From Rhizobium sp. RU33A (GTDB taxonomy: Bacteria; Pseudomonadota; Alphaproteobacteria; Rhizobiales; Rhizobiaceae), in the NCBI RefSeq assembly GCF_900156055.1, contig NZ_FTMQ01000006.1, positions 124,001 through 188,000 of the forward strand: DNA of 64,000 bases, given 5' to 3'. How positions within the stretch are numbered: position 1 is the first letter of the stretch; each line of letters begins with the position of its first letter. The notes under the pieces are model-generated. The model was not told the DNA's origin, did not search any database, and was given only the letters and a program-made list of their open reading frames with translations. Shown here piece by piece: positions 53,214 to 64,000 of this stretch. Position numbers and translations under genes: made by a program.

Positions 53214-55871
53214 TCAGGCGAGTGCCGCCTCGACGGCAACAATCGCTGCCTCGGCCTCCGCACCATCCGGACCACCGGCCTGGGCCATATCGGGACGTCC
53301 ACCGCCGCCCTTGCCGCCGAGCGCGGCAGAGGCCACGCGCACCAGATCGACAGCGCTGAAGCGGTCCGTCAGGTCAGGCGTGACGGAGACCACTGCGCTC
53401 GCCTTGCCATCTTCGGCAACCGCGATCAGGACGACGACAGCGGTCGCGAGATCGGCCTTCGCCTCGTCGGCCATACCCTTCAGATCCTTGGCATCGATAC
53501 CAGACAGGATGCGGCCGATGAAATTGATGCCGTTCACCTGCTTCGGCGCCTCGGCACCGCCCGATGCGCCGCCACCCATGGCGAGCTTGCGCTTGGCATC
53601 CGCGAGCTCCTTCTCGAGCTTGCGGCGCTCGTCGACGAGGGCCTCCACACGGGCGACGACGTCAGTCGGCTGAACCTTGAGCGTCGAAGCGAGCGTCTTC
53701 ACGCGCTCGTCCTGCTCGGCGAGATAGGCGCGCGCCGCCTCACCCGTCAGCGCCTCGATACGACGCACACCGGCACCGACGGCGCTTTCGCCGACCAGAC
53801 GAACAAGCCCGATATCACCCGTCGCCGACACATGCGTGCCGCCGCAAAGCTCGGTCGAATAGGACTTGCCGGCTTTTTCCCCCCGCAGCGCCGTACCCAT
53901 CGATACGACACGAACCTCGTCACCGTACTTCTCACCGAACAGCGCCATGGCGCCCTCGGCAATCGCATCGTCAACCGCCATCAGGCGAGTGGTGACCGGT
54001 GCATTCTGGATGATGATCTCGTTTGCCATCTCCTCGACCACCTTCAGCTCGTCGGCCGAGATCGGCTTCGGATGCGAGATGTCGAAACGCAGGCGCTCGG
54101 GTGCAACGAGCGAACCCTTCTGGGCGACATGCGTGCCGAGCACTTCGCGCAGTGCCTCATGCAGAAGGTGGGTAGCGGAATGGTTCGAGCGCAACCGCGA
54201 GCGACGGGTATGATCAACGTTCAGCTGTACCGCGCCGCCGGCCTTGACCACGCCGTTCTGGACGGTCGCGACATGCACGAAGACGCCCTCACCCTTCTTC
54301 TGGGTGTCGTTCACGGCAAGCGAGAAGCCTTCGCCGACGATCTCGCCGGTATCGCCCATCTGGCCGCCGGACTCCCCGTAGAACGGCGTCTGATTGACAA
54401 CGATCTGAACCTCTTCGCCGGCACTCGCCTGCTCGATGACCTTGCCATCCTTGACGACGGCCAGAACCTGGCCTTCGGCGGTCTCCGAGCTGTAACCCAA
54501 GAATTCGGTTGCGCCGAACTTTTCCTTGAGCTCGAACCAGACGGTCTCCTGCGCCTTGTCACCGGAGCCCGCCCAGCTGGCACGGGCTTCGGCCTTCTGG
54601 CGCTGCATGGCATCGTTGAAGCCGGTGAGGTCAACGCCGATACCGCGGCCGCGCAGAGCGTCCTGGGTCAGGTCGAGCGGGAAGCCATAGGTGTCATAGA
54701 GCTTAAAGGCGGTCTCACCGTCGAGGCTGTCGCCCTTGTCGAGGGTAGCCGTCGCATCGGAGAGCAGCGTCAGGCCCCGCTCCAGGGTCTTGCGGAAGCG
54801 GGTTTCCTCGAGCTTGAGCGTCTCGGAGATCAGGGATTCAGCCCGGACGAGTTCCGGATAGGCGCGACCCATCTGCTGCACGAGGACCGGCAGCAGCTTG
54901 TAGATGACCGGATCTTTCGCGCCGAGCAGCTGCGCGTGACGCATGGCACGGCGCATGATGCGGCGAAGCACGTAGCCTCGTCCTTCATTTGAAGGAAGCA
55001 CACCGTCGGCGATCAGGAAGGCAGATGAGCGAAGGTGGTCGGCGATGACGCGGTGGCTCGCGCGACGCTCGCCTTCAGCCTTTACACCGGTGAGATCGAC
55101 GGAGGCGTCAATCAGCGCGCGGAACAGGTCGATGTCGTAATTGTCGTGTTTGCCCTGCAGGAGGGCCGCAACGCGCTCGAGACCCATGCCGGTGTCGATC
55201 GACGGCCGAGGCAGGTCGATACGCTCTTCCTTCGTCACCTGCTCGTACTGCATGAAGACGAGGTTCCAGATTTCGATGAACCGGTCACCGTCTTCCTCAG
55301 GCGAGCCCGGAGGGCCGCCCCAGATGTGGTCGCCATGGTCATAGAAGATTTCCGAGCATGGACCGCAGGGGCCGGTATCACCCATCGCCCAGAAATTGTC
55401 GCTTGTCGGGATGCGGATGATCTTGTCGTCCGAGAGGCCGGCAATCTTCTTCCAGAGGCCATGGGCCTCGTCATCCGTATGGTAGACGGTGACCAGCAGG
55501 CGATTGCGGTCAATGCCGAATTCCTTGGTGATCAGGTTCCAGGCAAGCTCGATGGCACGTTCCTTGAAGTAGTCGCCAAAGGAGAAATTGCCGAGCATTT
55601 CGAAGAAGGTGTGGTGGCGCGCGGTGTAGCCGACATTGTCCAGGTCGTTGTGCTTGCCGCCGGCACGCACACATTTCTGCGCGGTCGCAGCCGTCGAGTA
55701 GGGGCGCTGCTCAAGACCCGTGAAGACGTTCTTGAACTGCACCATGCCGGCATTGGTGAACATCAGCGTCGGGTCGTTACGCGGCACCAGCGGGCTGGAG
55801 GAAACGACCTCGTGACCGTTCGTCTTGAAGTAATCGAGAAAAGTCGACCGGATGTCGTTTACACCGCTCAT
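53214..55871 (-). CDS. alaS: Alanyl-tRNA synthetase
   Basis: Charges tRNA-Ala; class II synthetase with editing domain, 885 residues, full length. Motifs: [16 protein letters not shown] at the start, [17 protein letters not shown] near 68-84, the editing zinc motif [11 protein letters not shown] near 565 and CGGTH near 675. The C-terminal region holds the DHHA1/C-Ala domain. ATG 55871 follows GAAGGGCGTGAC. Downstream of recA on the same strand. Confidence 0.97.
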   Translation of the reverse strand: MSGVNDIRSTFLDYFKTNGHEVVSSSPLVPRNDPTLMFTNAGMVQFKNVFTGLEQRPYSTAATAQKCVRAGGKHNDLDNVGYTARHHTFFEMLGNFSFGDYFKERAIELAWNLITKEFGIDRNRLLVTVYHTDDEAHGLWKKIAGLSDDKIIRIPTSDNFWAMGDTGPCGPCSEIFYDHGDHIWGGPPGSPEEDGDRFIEIWNLVFMQYEQVTKEERIDLPRPSIDTGMGLERVAALLQGKHDNYDIDLFRALIDASVDLTGVKAEGERRASHRVIADHLRSSAFLIADGVLPSNEGRGYVLRRIMRRAMRHAQLLGAKDPVIYKLLPVLVQQMGRAYPELVRAESLISETLKLEETRFRKTLERGLTLLSDATATLDKGDSLDGETAFKLYDTYGFPLDLTQDALRGRGIGVDLTGFNDAMQRQKAEARASWAGSGDKAQETVWFELKEKFGATEFLGYSSETAEGQVLAVVKDGKVIEQASAGEEVQIVVNQTPFYGESGGQMGDTGEIVGEGFSLAVNDTQKKGEGVFVHVATVQNGVVKAGGAVQLNVDHTRRSRLRSNHSATHLLHEALREVLGTHVAQKGSLVAPERLRFDISHPKPISADELKVVEEMANEIIIQNAPVTTRLMAVDDAIAEGAMALFGEKYGDEVRVVSMGTALRGEKAGKSYSTELCGGTHVSATGDIGLVRLVGESAVGAGVRRIEALTGEAARAYLAEQDERVKTLASTLKVQPTDVVARVEALVDERRKLEKELADAKRKLAMGGGASGGAEAPKQVNGINFIGRILSGIDAKDLKGMADEAKADLATAVVVLIAVAEDGKASAVVSVTPDLTDRFSAVDLVRVASAALGGKGGGGRPDMAQAGGPDGAEAEAAIVAVEAALA

Positions 55872-55964
55872 GTCACGCCCTTCATTCAGACCGGGAAGCC
55901 GGCCAATTTGCAAAATCAATGGCTTTTATCGCCCGGCTTCATCCCTGTCCAGCAGCCGAAACGA

Positions 55965-55996
55965 AAAGCGGCCGCGTCTCGAAGGAAACGCGGCCG
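55965..55996 (-). terminator. Terminator of recA
   Basis: Minus strand CGGCCGCGT (55996-55988) / ACGCGGCCG (55977-55969) with a 10-base loop, followed by CTTTTCG. It starts about 28 bases after the recA stop. Confidence 0.8.
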
Positions 55997-56023
55997 ACAC
56001 GATAGTCGAAGATGGGCGGCAGT

Positions 56024-57112
<1,089 letters not shown>

Positions 57113-57169
57113 TTGATCCACCTTTAGGTTATTGAGGCCGCATAGGCAATGAAGCCGCCGATGGGGAAT

Positions 57170-57198
57170 ATGTACTCTTTTTGTTCTCTTTTTGCAAG
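57170..57198 (-). promoter_or_regulatory. recA promoter with LexA (SOS) operator
   Basis: On the minus strand CTTGCA (57198-57193), a 17-bp spacer and GTACAT (57175-57170). On the plus strand GTAC-N7-GTTC (57172-57186) matches the alphaproteobacterial LexA box GTTC-N7-GTTC with one mismatch and covers the spacer and -10. Confidence 0.72.
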
Positions 57199-57354
57199 AG
57201 CAAGCCAAGCGGTTGAATCTCAATCGTTTTCGAGAGCGTGTTCGAATGATGTTCCGCGCGCCTGCACGCGTCCGCTCGTGCGGCTCGTGGCTGCGAGGTC
57301 CACGCTGCCGGGTGGCGGTCCGATTCGTGTTTCGCCGATGCTGGAGGCATGCCC

Positions 57355-58299
57355 ATGACGACCGAGATCCTGGCGATCGGCGGCGCTCATATCGACCGGC
57401 GCGGCCGCATTTTTGGGGACACGAAGCCAGGTTCCAGCAATCCCGGCCAATGGTTCGAGGAGGTGGGCGGCGGCGTCTTCAACGCGGCCTGCAATCTCTC
57501 CCGCTTGGGCCGCTCGGTTCGCCTGATTGCGCCGCGCGGCGGCGATGCGGCAGGCCAGATGGTGGCGGATGCAGCCGAACGCGCCGGTCTCGACGACCGG
57601 CCCGTGATGTTCCTCGATCGCGCGACCCCGAGCTACACGGCCATCCTGGAGCGCGACGGCAATCTGGTCATCGCCCTTGCCGACATGGCCCTTTACGACG
57701 CCTTTTCGGCGCGGCGGATGCGGGCGCGGTCGCTGCGCGATAGCCTGACCGAGACGTATCATGTGCTGGCCGACGCCAACCTGCCGGCAGACACATTGAC
57801 CGTTCTGGCAGCGACCTGCCATGCGGCCGGCAAGGGCCTGTCAGCCATCGCGATTTCGCCGGCCAAGGTGGTGAAGTTCGCGCGCGCCCTGCCCTTTCTC
57901 ACCCATCTTTTCATGAATGGTGCGGAGGCCGAAGCGATTGCCGGCCAGCGCCCCGAACAGCCGGAAGGCTGGCCCGACCTGTTGCGCGCCAAGGGCTTGC
58001 GCGGCGGCAGCGTCACAAGCGGCAGCGGCCCTACCGTCGTCTTCGATGAGAGCAGCGTCGCCGTGATCGAGCCGAAGCCACTCGAGCAGATCGCCGACGT
58101 CACCGGGGCCGGCGATGCCTTCGCGGCCGGTTTCCTGCATGCCCGCCTGTCCGGCGCGAAACTGGACGAAGCGCTCCGCCATGGCACGGCAAATGCCGCG
58201 ATCACGCTCGCCTGTCCCAATGCGACCGATGAAAATCTCTCCCCGGAAAAGCTTGCACGTCAGATGGCTCTTGTCGCGCCGGCCCGTTTCCTGTCATGA
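57355..58299 (+). CDS. psuK: PfkB-family carbohydrate kinase, probable pseudouridine kinase
   Basis: Predicted to phosphorylate pseudouridine to pseudouridine 5'-phosphate. 314 residues; the PfkB motif [12 protein letters not shown] is near 258-269 (catalytic aspartate) and [15 protein letters not shown] near 38. The psuK call rests on the directly following psuG gene (29 bases). ATG 57355 has GGAGG seven bases upstream; ATG 57349 is the alternative. Divergent from recA. Confidence 0.85.
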   Translation: MTTEILAIGGAHIDRRGRIFGDTKPGSSNPGQWFEEVGGGVFNAACNLSRLGRSVRLIAPRGGDAAGQMVADAAERAGLDDRPVMFLDRATPSYTAILERDGNLVIALADMALYDAFSARRMRARSLRDSLTETYHVLADANLPADTLTVLAATCHAAGKGLSAIAISPAKVVKFARALPFLTHLFMNGAEAEAIAGQRPEQPEGWPDLLRAKGLRGGSVTSGSGPTVVFDESSVAVIEPKPLEQIADVTGAGDAFAAGFLHARLSGAKLDEALRHGTANAAITLACPNATDENLSPEKLARQMALVAPARFLS

Positions 58300-58328
58300 G
58301 ACCCTGAATTTCTAACGGAAGATCCCCC

Positions 58329-59255
58329 ATGACCCGTTCCATCTCGCCCCTTCTGCCCATCACCTATTCGAGCGAAGTCAGCGCCGCCAAGCAGCGCGGC
58401 GCACCGATTGTCGCCCTTGAATCGACGATCATCACCCATGGCATGCCCTATCCGGGCAATCTGCAGATGGCCCGCAGCGTCGAAGACATCGTTCGCCAGC
58501 AGGGCGCCGTGCCCGCGACCATCGCCGTCATCAAGGGCGTGCTCCATATCGGTCTGGAACCGGCAGAGCTCGAGGCGCTGGCGCAGATGGAGCATGTGAT
58601 GAAGCTCTCGCGCGCCGATCTCGCCTTCGCGATCGCCGAGCGGCGCAATGGTGCGACGACCGTTGCGGCAACGATGATCGCCGCCTATCGCGCCGGGATC
58701 CATGTCTTTGCGACCGGCGGCATTGGCGGCGTGCACCGTGGCGCCGAAGAAAGCTTCGACATCTCCGCCGACCTCGAAGAACTGGCGCGCACGGCGGTGA
58801 TCGTCGTTTCAGCCGGGCCGAAGGCGATTCTCGACATTCCGAAGACCTTGGAAGTTCTGGAAACGCGCGGCGTTCCGGTCGTCACCTACGACAGCGAAGA
58901 TTTCCCCGCCTTCTGGTCGCGCAGCTCGGGCCTGAAGAGCCTGCTCAACCTGCAGAGCCCGGCAGCGATCGCCAATTTCCAGAAGATGCGCGACCAGCTC
59001 GGCATCGATGGCGGCATGCTAATTGCCAATCCGGTTCCGGAAGCCGACGAGATCCCGCGCGAGGAGATGGAAATCTACATCAGCCGGGCGCTTGCCAATG
59101 CCGAACGCGACGAGATCGGCGGCAAGGCAGTGACACCATACCTGCTGGACAACATCTTCCACCTGACCGGCGGTCGCTCGCTGAAGACCAATATTGCGCT
59201 GGTCGAGAACAATGCCCGCCTGGCAGCCGAGATTGCCGTCGCCATGAACGGCTGA
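58329..59255 (+). CDS. psuG: Pseudouridine-5'-phosphate glycosidase
   Basis: Splits pseudouridine 5'-phosphate into uracil and ribose 5-phosphate; manganese-dependent. 308 residues. Conserved parts: VALESTIITHGMPYPGN near 30-45, IKGVLHIGL near 70 and TGGIGGVHRGAEESFDISADL near 132-152 (active-site lysine and metal ligands). Operon with psuK; together they recycle modified RNA bases. Confidence 0.95.
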   Translation: MTRSISPLLPITYSSEVSAAKQRGAPIVALESTIITHGMPYPGNLQMARSVEDIVRQQGAVPATIAVIKGVLHIGLEPAELEALAQMEHVMKLSRADLAFAIAERRNGATTVAATMIAAYRAGIHVFATGGIGGVHRGAEESFDISADLEELARTAVIVVSAGPKAILDIPKTLEVLETRGVPVVTYDSEDFPAFWSRSSGLKSLLNLQSPAAIANFQKMRDQLGIDGGMLIANPVPEADEIPREEMEIYISRALANAERDEIGGKAVTPYLLDNIFHLTGGRSLKTNIALVENNARLAAEIAVAMNG

Positions 59256-59277
59256 CAGCCACACGTCACGTGACAAG

Positions 59278-59312
59278 AAAAGAACCCGCCGGAGCGATCC
59301 GGCGGGTTCTTT
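59278..59312. terminator. Bidirectional terminator between psuG and cckA
   Basis: Perfect 13-bp stem AGAACCCGCCGGA (59281-59293) / TCCGGCGGGTTCT (59298-59310) with loop GCGA. T-rich tails follow on both strands (TTTG on plus, TTTTCTT on minus). Confidence 0.9.
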
Positions 59313-59346
59313 GATTCAAGCACATTCTACAACTCTGCGAGTGCCC

Positions 59347-61968
59347 TCAGCCTTCGCCATCCAGCATTTCACGCACGGCGACGGCCAGCTGCTTGAGCGA
59401 GAAAGGCTTTGGCAGGAAGCCGAACTTGGCATCGGCCGGCAGATTGCGGGCAAAGGCGTCCTCGGCATAACCCGACACGAAGATGAACTTCAGATCCGGA
59501 TATTTCTTGCGCAGCTCGGTGAGCAAGGTGGGGCCGTCCATCTCGGGCATGACGACGTCGGAGACGACGATGTCTACCGCCCCGTCGAGCTCTTCCATGA
59601 TGTCGAGCGCCTCGACACCGGAACCGGCCTCATGAACGGTATAGCCGCGCGTCTCGAGCATGCGTTTACCGCCGCGCCGAACGGCCTCCTCATCCTCGAC
59701 GAGAAGAACGACGGCCGACTTGCCGGTGAGATCAGGAGAATCCTGCGCCTCAGCCTTGGCACTGGCCGTCGCAACCGTGATCGTGTCACCGCTGACGGAG
59801 GCCAGGACCTGCCCTTCGACAACCGGCTGAACCTCGGGCACGTGGCGCGGCAGGAAGATGCGGAAAGTCGTCCCCTTGCCGACCTCGGACTCGGGATAGA
59901 TGTAGCCGCCGGACTGCTTGACGATGCCGTAGACCATTGCAAGCCCGAGACCCGTGCCCTTGCCCACTTCCTTGGTGGTGAAGAAGGGCTCGAAGATCTT
60001 GTCCATGATCTCGGGCGCAATGCCGGTGCCATTGTCCGCAACCTCGACCAGCACCATGTCTTCCGACGGCAGGCCGCGATAGGCGAAGCCTTCGGCCTGC
60101 TCGGCAGTGATGTTGTGTGTCGAAACGGTGATCGCACCACCATCGGGCATCGCATCGCGCGCATTGACGCAGAGGTTGATGAGAACCTGCTCGAACTGCG
60201 ACAGGTCTGTTTTTACCGGCCAAAGATCGCGACCGTATTCGACCTTAAGCTTGACGTTCGTGCCCGAGATCAATCGATCGACCAGCATTCTGAGGTCGCC
60301 GATCACGTCGGTGAGGTTCAAGACACTCGGCCGCATCGTCTGCTTGCGCGAGAAGGCGAGCAACTGCCGCACCAGCACCGCCGCACGATTGGCGTTGCGC
60401 TTGATCTCCATGAGATCGGCGAAGCTTGCATCCGACGGCCGCGCCTGTAGAAGCAGGTGGTCGGAGGACAGAAGAATGGCCGTCAGCACGTTGTTGAAGT
60501 CGTGCGCGATGCCACCGGCGAGTGTTCCCACCGCATTCATCTTCTGCGTCTGTGCCATCTGCGCCTCGAGCGCTTTCTGGTCGGTCACATCGACGGCATA
60601 AACGATGGCCGCCTCTTCCGGCGCCTCGTCGCTCTGGTCGATCACAGCATTCACGTAGAAGCGGAAATGCCTGCTGTCATTCGTCGGATGGCGGCTGTCG
60701 ATCGGCGAAATGTCCACCTGGCGGTCCATGGCGGCGGCGAGCGCCCCCCGGAAGCCTTCGCGTTCGCTCTCGTGCAGAACCACCTCGATCAGCCCGTGCC
60801 GTTCGATCTCGTCGCGCGAGATGATATCGGCAAAGAGTTTCATGAACGGGGCGTTGGTCCTCAGGATCCGGCCCTCGCCGTCGACAGAGGCGATCGCCAT
60901 CGGCGTATTGTTGAAGAAGCGGGTGAAGCGCATCGAGGCGACCGAATCGGATTGGTCGCCGTTCTCGCTCTGGCTCCGTGCAAGCACGATCGAACGGCTC
61001 TCGCCCGGCGCCCCGTCGCGGGCGGCGCGGACGCGGTGCACGAGGCGCACGGGCAGGCTCTGGCCGTTCACGCGTCTGAGATCGAGGTCGAGGGTTTCCG
61101 TGCGTGCCTGGCCCGGTTCGGCCTGCACCGAATCGATCAGCGCCATGCCTTCCCCGGCCACGAGATCCGAGATCGTCATCGAGCCCGGATTGAACTGGGT
61201 GAGATCGACACCGAGCCATTCGGCAAGCGTCGCGTTGAGATAATAGATCTCGCCCTTGCGGCCGGCGGAAAAGAAACCGGCGGGGGCATGGTCGAGATAG
61301 TCGATCGCGTGCTGCAATTCCTTGAAGAAGCGCTCCTGATCGTCACGTTCAGCGGTGATGTCCGAAATCTGCCAGACATGCAGCGGCTTTCCACGTCCTT
61401 CGCCCGACAACAACCGCGCCTTCAGCCGGTACCAATGGGCCCCCGAGCCGTTGACCGTCTGATTGCCGAGCGGCTTCAGCAGCCGGAATTCCTCGTAGCT
61501 GTCGCGCCCCTCGCGAAGACCATTGGTCAGGCGGTAAAGCGCCTCGCTCGATTCCCGATAGCGCGATAGCAGCGCTTCGAGTGTCTGCACCTCCGTCGGC
61601 TTGCGCGCGCCGGTCATCGTGCCATAGGCGACGTTGGCGAAGACGATGCGGCCTTCGCTGTCGGTAATCAGCGTGCCATCCGGCTGGCTTGCGAGGAAAC
61701 GGCGCGCAAGCGTGTCGCTGTTCGACTGCGGCATGACCTCGATGAAGCCGATCACCGCGGACACGATGAAGAATATCCCCATCATCGCAAGAATGCCGAG
61801 AACCCCGAGCACCACCTGGTTGTCGAGCTGGTCGCGGAAGAAGATGAAGGCGGCAGAGGCCGCGATCAGGGCAAGGGCCAGCAGCAGGATGCGCAACGCC
61901 ATGCCGACGCCATTACGGCGATCGACCAGCGGGCCGTCTCCATCTCGATCATACTGCTTTCGTGTCAT
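59347..61968 (-). CDS. cckA: Hybrid sensor histidine kinase CckA
   Basis: Membrane hybrid kinase of 873 residues that in alphaproteobacteria feeds phosphate through ChpT to the cell-cycle regulators CtrA and CpdR. Two membrane segments (about 24-45 and 52-78) precede PAS domains (about 90-460). The phosphoacceptor is H489 in GGIAHDFNN, followed by the ATPase domain with [10 protein letters not shown] and [13 protein letters not shown]. The receiver domain has D804 in [16 protein letters not shown] 61968 follows AGAGGCATCA. All catalytic residues are present. Confidence 0.93.
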   Translation of the reverse strand: MTRKQYDRDGDGPLVDRRNGVGMALRILLLALALIAASAAFIFFRDQLDNQVVLGVLGILAMMGIFFIVSAVIGFIEVMPQSNSDTLARRFLASQPDGTLITDSEGRIVFANVAYGTMTGARKPTEVQTLEALLSRYRESSEALYRLTNGLREGRDSYEEFRLLKPLGNQTVNGSGAHWYRLKARLLSGEGRGKPLHVWQISDITAERDDQERFFKELQHAIDYLDHAPAGFFSAGRKGEIYYLNATLAEWLGVDLTQFNPGSMTISDLVAGEGMALIDSVQAEPGQARTETLDLDLRRVNGQSLPVRLVHRVRAARDGAPGESRSIVLARSQSENGDQSDSVASMRFTRFFNNTPMAIASVDGEGRILRTNAPFMKLFADIISRDEIERHGLIEVVLHESEREGFRGALAAAMDRQVDISPIDSRHPTNDSRHFRFYVNAVIDQSDEAPEEAAIVYAVDVTDQKALEAQMAQTQKMNAVGTLAGGIAHDFNNVLTAILLSSDHLLLQARPSDASFADLMEIKRNANRAAVLVRQLLAFSRKQTMRPSVLNLTDVIGDLRMLVDRLISGTNVKLKVEYGRDLWPVKTDLSQFEQVLINLCVNARDAMPDGGAITVSTHNITAEQAEGFAYRGLPSEDMVLVEVADNGTGIAPEIMDKIFEPFFTTKEVGKGTGLGLAMVYGIVKQSGGYIYPESEVGKGTTFRIFLPRHVPEVQPVVEGQVLASVSGDTITVATASAKAEAQDSPDLTGKSAVVLLVEDEEAVRRGGKRMLETRGYTVHEAGSGVEALDIMEELDGAVDIVVSDVVMPEMDGPTLLTELRKKYPDLKFIFVSGYAEDAFARNLPADAKFGFLPKPFSLKQLAVAVREMLDGEG

Positions 61969-62221
61969 TGATGCCTCTTGCCTAAGCGCACGGAAGATCC
62001 GACCTAGCGAGAATCGGCGCTCCCACCTGTTTATCAATATGCCGTAGCTGCAAAAAGCAAAGAAAGGGCCATACGGCTCCGCCCGGCCGCTCCCCCACAG
62101 GAATGCCGCAATCCTGGCCGATCTTGCCCGACCTTCCGCCCCCGGCGAGAGGGCGCGGTCGCACGCAAGATTGCGGAAGGGGCCGTCTTCTGCCAGAAAG
62201 CCAGTCAAAAGGAGCACGCAC

Positions 62222-63682
62222 ATGCTGGATGACCTGATCTCGGCCTATGGCAATCGTTTTCTCGTGGCGGCACTCGGCGTCAGCCTCGCCCTGCTCTGCC
62301 TGTTCATCGTGCTCTGGATTCTGCGTAACCGGGCTCCCTCGCCCTTTGTGCGTGGCGGTCGCAACCGCCAGCCCCGGCTGCAGGTTCTCGATGCCGCAGC
62401 CGTCGACACCCGCCGCCGCATCGTGCTGGTCCGCCGCGACAATGTCGAGCATCTCGTGATGATCGGCGGCCCGACCGACATCGTGATCGAAAGCGGCATC
62501 GGCGACGAGCGTCCCTATCTCAGCGCAAGACCAATCCAGCCCCAGACTTTGGCCGAGCAGCAGGATTTACCCAAACCCGCCGCTCAACCGGCGCTCGTCG
62601 CGACCGAACCGGCCGCACCGGCCATCGCATCTCCCGCAATCGCCTCCCCTGCTGCTATATCCAATGCCGCAGCAGAAGCACCAGCCAGACGCCCGATGGC
62701 CGCGGAAACGCTTCGGCCAGCAGCCGTTTCACCTGCGGCAGATCCTCAACCAGCTGCCACGCCTGCGGCAGAGCAGCGTCGTCAGCAGGCGGCACCTATG
62801 CGCGGCCCCGAACCGGCCATCGAAAACCTTGTAACGCCTTCGCCGGTGGCAACCGTGGCGACCGTTGCAGCGGCCCCCATAGCGGCTGCGGCCGTGACCA
62901 CCGCCACACGCCCGGAGATGGCGCCTCCCGTTCGGGTCCAGTCGCCCGCAATGGAACCGATCGCGCGTCCTGAACCGCCTGTCGAGCCGTCAGCAACCCA
63001 GCTGACCGCAACCCTTGAGCCTGTTCTGGTGGCATCGGCACCCGCCGCAACCGCTCCGGCAAACGTCGAACCGGTCATGCGCCGCAATGAGCCGATAATC
63101 GACAGGGGTGACGGCCCCTCGGAGGCCAAGACGAGCGGCACGCCTCCGATTGAAGCTTTCAGGGTTGAGCCGGTCGAGCCGATCATGAGGAACGAGCTTG
63201 ATGCCCCGAAGGTCGAGGACGTCAAGGTCGAACAGCAAGCGGCAACGCCCACCGTCATCGATGCGCCCGCCGCAGCAGATCTGCTGGAAGCGGCACGCCA
63301 ACGGGTTCTTGTGCCCGCTCAAGCGCCCGCAACCTCCCGTCTCGTGGAACCGGAACGTTTTGAACCGCAGGTCGAAAGCGAGGCTTCTAGCGTACCGGCC
63401 GAACCCGAAGCGCGCGACATGAGCGATTTCGAGCGCGTCCTCGAAGAAGAGATGGCTCTGCATCTGGCCACGGACCCGGCGCCGCAGCCTGCGCCTCAGA
63501 CGCCGCAGATCCTGCCCGAAACACGCGCCGACCGCCCGCGCCCGCCGATTGCCGCCATCTTGCCGGAAGCAAATCGCGCAACGGCAGCAACAGCCAACGC
63601 CGCACAGCCGGCTCCCGAACCCAATCTGCAGAACGAGATCGCCCGGATCTTCGGCGAGATGTCGGCCAGCCGAAATCCGTGA
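62222..63682 (+). CDS. FliO-like flagellar export protein with long Pro/Ala-rich tail
   Basis: 486 residues. The N terminus has one membrane segment (about 14-36) and a FliO-like small domain (LQVLDAAAVDTRRRIVLVRRDNVEHLVMIGG near 58-88). From about 110 to 480 it is low-complexity Pro/Ala/Glu-rich, probably disordered, ending in a short conserved-looking helix (LQNEIARIFGEM). FliO assists assembly of the flagellar export gate, but no other flagellar gene is near, so the role is inferred. AGGAG precedes ATG 62222. Confidence 0.72.
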   Translation: MLDDLISAYGNRFLVAALGVSLALLCLFIVLWILRNRAPSPFVRGGRNRQPRLQVLDAAAVDTRRRIVLVRRDNVEHLVMIGGPTDIVIESGIGDERPYLSARPIQPQTLAEQQDLPKPAAQPALVATEPAAPAIASPAIASPAAISNAAAEAPARRPMAAETLRPAAVSPAADPQPAATPAAEQRRQQAAPMRGPEPAIENLVTPSPVATVATVAAAPIAAAAVTTATRPEMAPPVRVQSPAMEPIARPEPPVEPSATQLTATLEPVLVASAPAATAPANVEPVMRRNEPIIDRGDGPSEAKTSGTPPIEAFRVEPVEPIMRNELDAPKVEDVKVEQQAATPTVIDAPAAADLLEAARQRVLVPAQAPATSRLVEPERFEPQVESEASSVPAEPEARDMSDFERVLEEEMALHLATDPAPQPAPQTPQILPETRADRPRPPIAAILPEANRATAATANAAQPAPEPNLQNEIARIFGEMSASRNP

Positions 63683-63720
63683 CGGGTTACGGCTCTGGCA
63701 TCAAAGCATGCCGCAAAATC

Positions 63721-63745
63721 GAAAAGACCCGCCAATGGCGGGTCT
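63721..63745 (-). terminator. Terminator of dksA
   Basis: On the minus strand AGACCCGCC-ATT-GGCGGGTCT followed by TTTTCG (63745-63721), about 36 bases after the dksA stop. Confidence 0.82.
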
Positions 63746-63780
63746 GAATTCGTTCGGAAGATTTGCCTGAGGTTTCGACC

Positions 63781-64000
63781 TCACTCGTCGCGATAGACTT
63801 TTTCGCGGCGCTCGTGCCGTTCCTGTGCCTCGATCGACAGCGTCGCAATCGGGCGGGCATCCAGACGCTTCAGACCGATCGGTTCACCGGTCTCTTCGCA
63901 GTAGCCGTAAGTCCCGTCATCGATCCGCTGCAGTGCCGCGTCGATCTTGGAAATCAGCTTGCGCTGCCGATCACGGGCTCGAAGCTCGATGGCTCTGTCG
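63781..64000 (-). CDS. dksA: RNA polymerase-binding transcription factor DksA, C-terminal part (5' end outside the window)
   Basis: Only the last 73 codons are inside the window. They read DRAIELRARDRQRKLI, then IDDGTYGYCEETGEPIGLKRLDARP and finish YRDE-stop, which is the zinc-finger and C-terminal helix of DksA/TraR proteins. Only one cysteine of the finger is seen (GYCEETGE; the usual second cysteines are replaced), so this may be a zinc-independent variant as known in some alphaproteobacteria. DksA works with ppGpp on RNA polymerase. Too short at this end for a normal complete ORF call. Confidence 0.88.
   Translation of the reverse strand, partial: DRAIELRARDRQRKLISKIDAALQRIDDGTYGYCEETGEPIGLKRLDARPIATLSIEAQERHERREKVYRDE

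Noticed and set aside
53139..54992. 617-codon open frame opposite alaS
   Set aside because: Mirror of the alaS codon pattern; alaS motifs are intact on the other strand.

Overview
The window is ordinary core chromosome of an alphaproteobacterium of the order Hyphomicrobiales (Rhizobiales), most likely family Rhizobiaceae. I judge this from the high GC content, the order of the purine genes (purC-purS-small ORF-purQ ... purL-bolA-grxD), an F1-ATPase zeta-type inhibitor, CckA beside a FliO-like gene, a recA with an alphaproteobacterial LexA box, split XdhC genes and two DUF1127 proteins. I see no rRNA, tRNA, CRISPR array, insertion sequence, prophage or plasmid origin. The first gene (M23 peptidase) and the last (dksA) run off the window.

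Layout. 0-3 kb: M23 peptidase, RhlE-type helicase, Nudix hydrolase. 3-8.8 kb: a tight minus-strand run (flavin reductase-like, MoxR ATPase, CoxE-type VWA protein, XdhC N half, XdhC C half, MoeA/MobA-like fusion, TfoX-N protein) that looks like a maturation cassette for a xanthine dehydrogenase/CO dehydrogenase type molybdoenzyme whose structural genes are absent. 8.9-18 kb: orphan periplasmic binding protein, SDR, rpe operon, purB, DUF2189, tannase-like esterase, RBBP9-like hydrolase. 18-28 kb: a PAS/GGDEF/EAL protein, the F1-ATPase inhibitor and the purine block, interrupted between purQ and purL by a lipoprotein, a DUF1127 gene and a MocR-type regulator with a well resolved promoter and operator set. 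28-38 kb: BolA and monothiol glutaredoxin flanking a membrane hydrolase, then an MFS exporter, inositol monophosphatase, a secreted hydrolase, a methyltransferase/hydrolase pair, ttcA, glsA and rpsD with a structured leader. 38-50 kb: D,D-carboxypeptidase, pepT, HerA-like ATPase, MFS, DUF1127, CNNM/CorC-type protein, murI, trmJ, two tandem secreted paralogs and icd. 50-64 kb: SulP transporter, diguanylate cyclase, alaS, recA, psuK-psuG, cckA, a FliO-like protein and dksA.

Functional themes are de novo purine synthesis (purB, purC, purS, purQ, purL), c-di-GMP signalling, iron-sulfur homeostasis (bolA/grxD), tRNA nucleotide-32 modification (ttcA, trmJ), envelope maintenance (M23 peptidase, DacC-like, murI) and cell-cycle/DNA-repair control (cckA, recA). 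I do not see a wholly new multi-gene system. The best leads are: (1) the MocR control region with overlapping palindromes and apparent leaderless translation; (2) a two-member family of membrane-anchored serine-hydrolase-like proteins sharing an LTD-x-I-x2-YKC motif, one member translationally coupled to an isoprenylcysteine-methyltransferase-like enzyme; (3) the orphan molybdoenzyme maturation cassette; (4) a promoter-proximal terminator-like hairpin in the rpsD leader; (5) a pair of tandem secreted two-cysteine proteins of unknown function.
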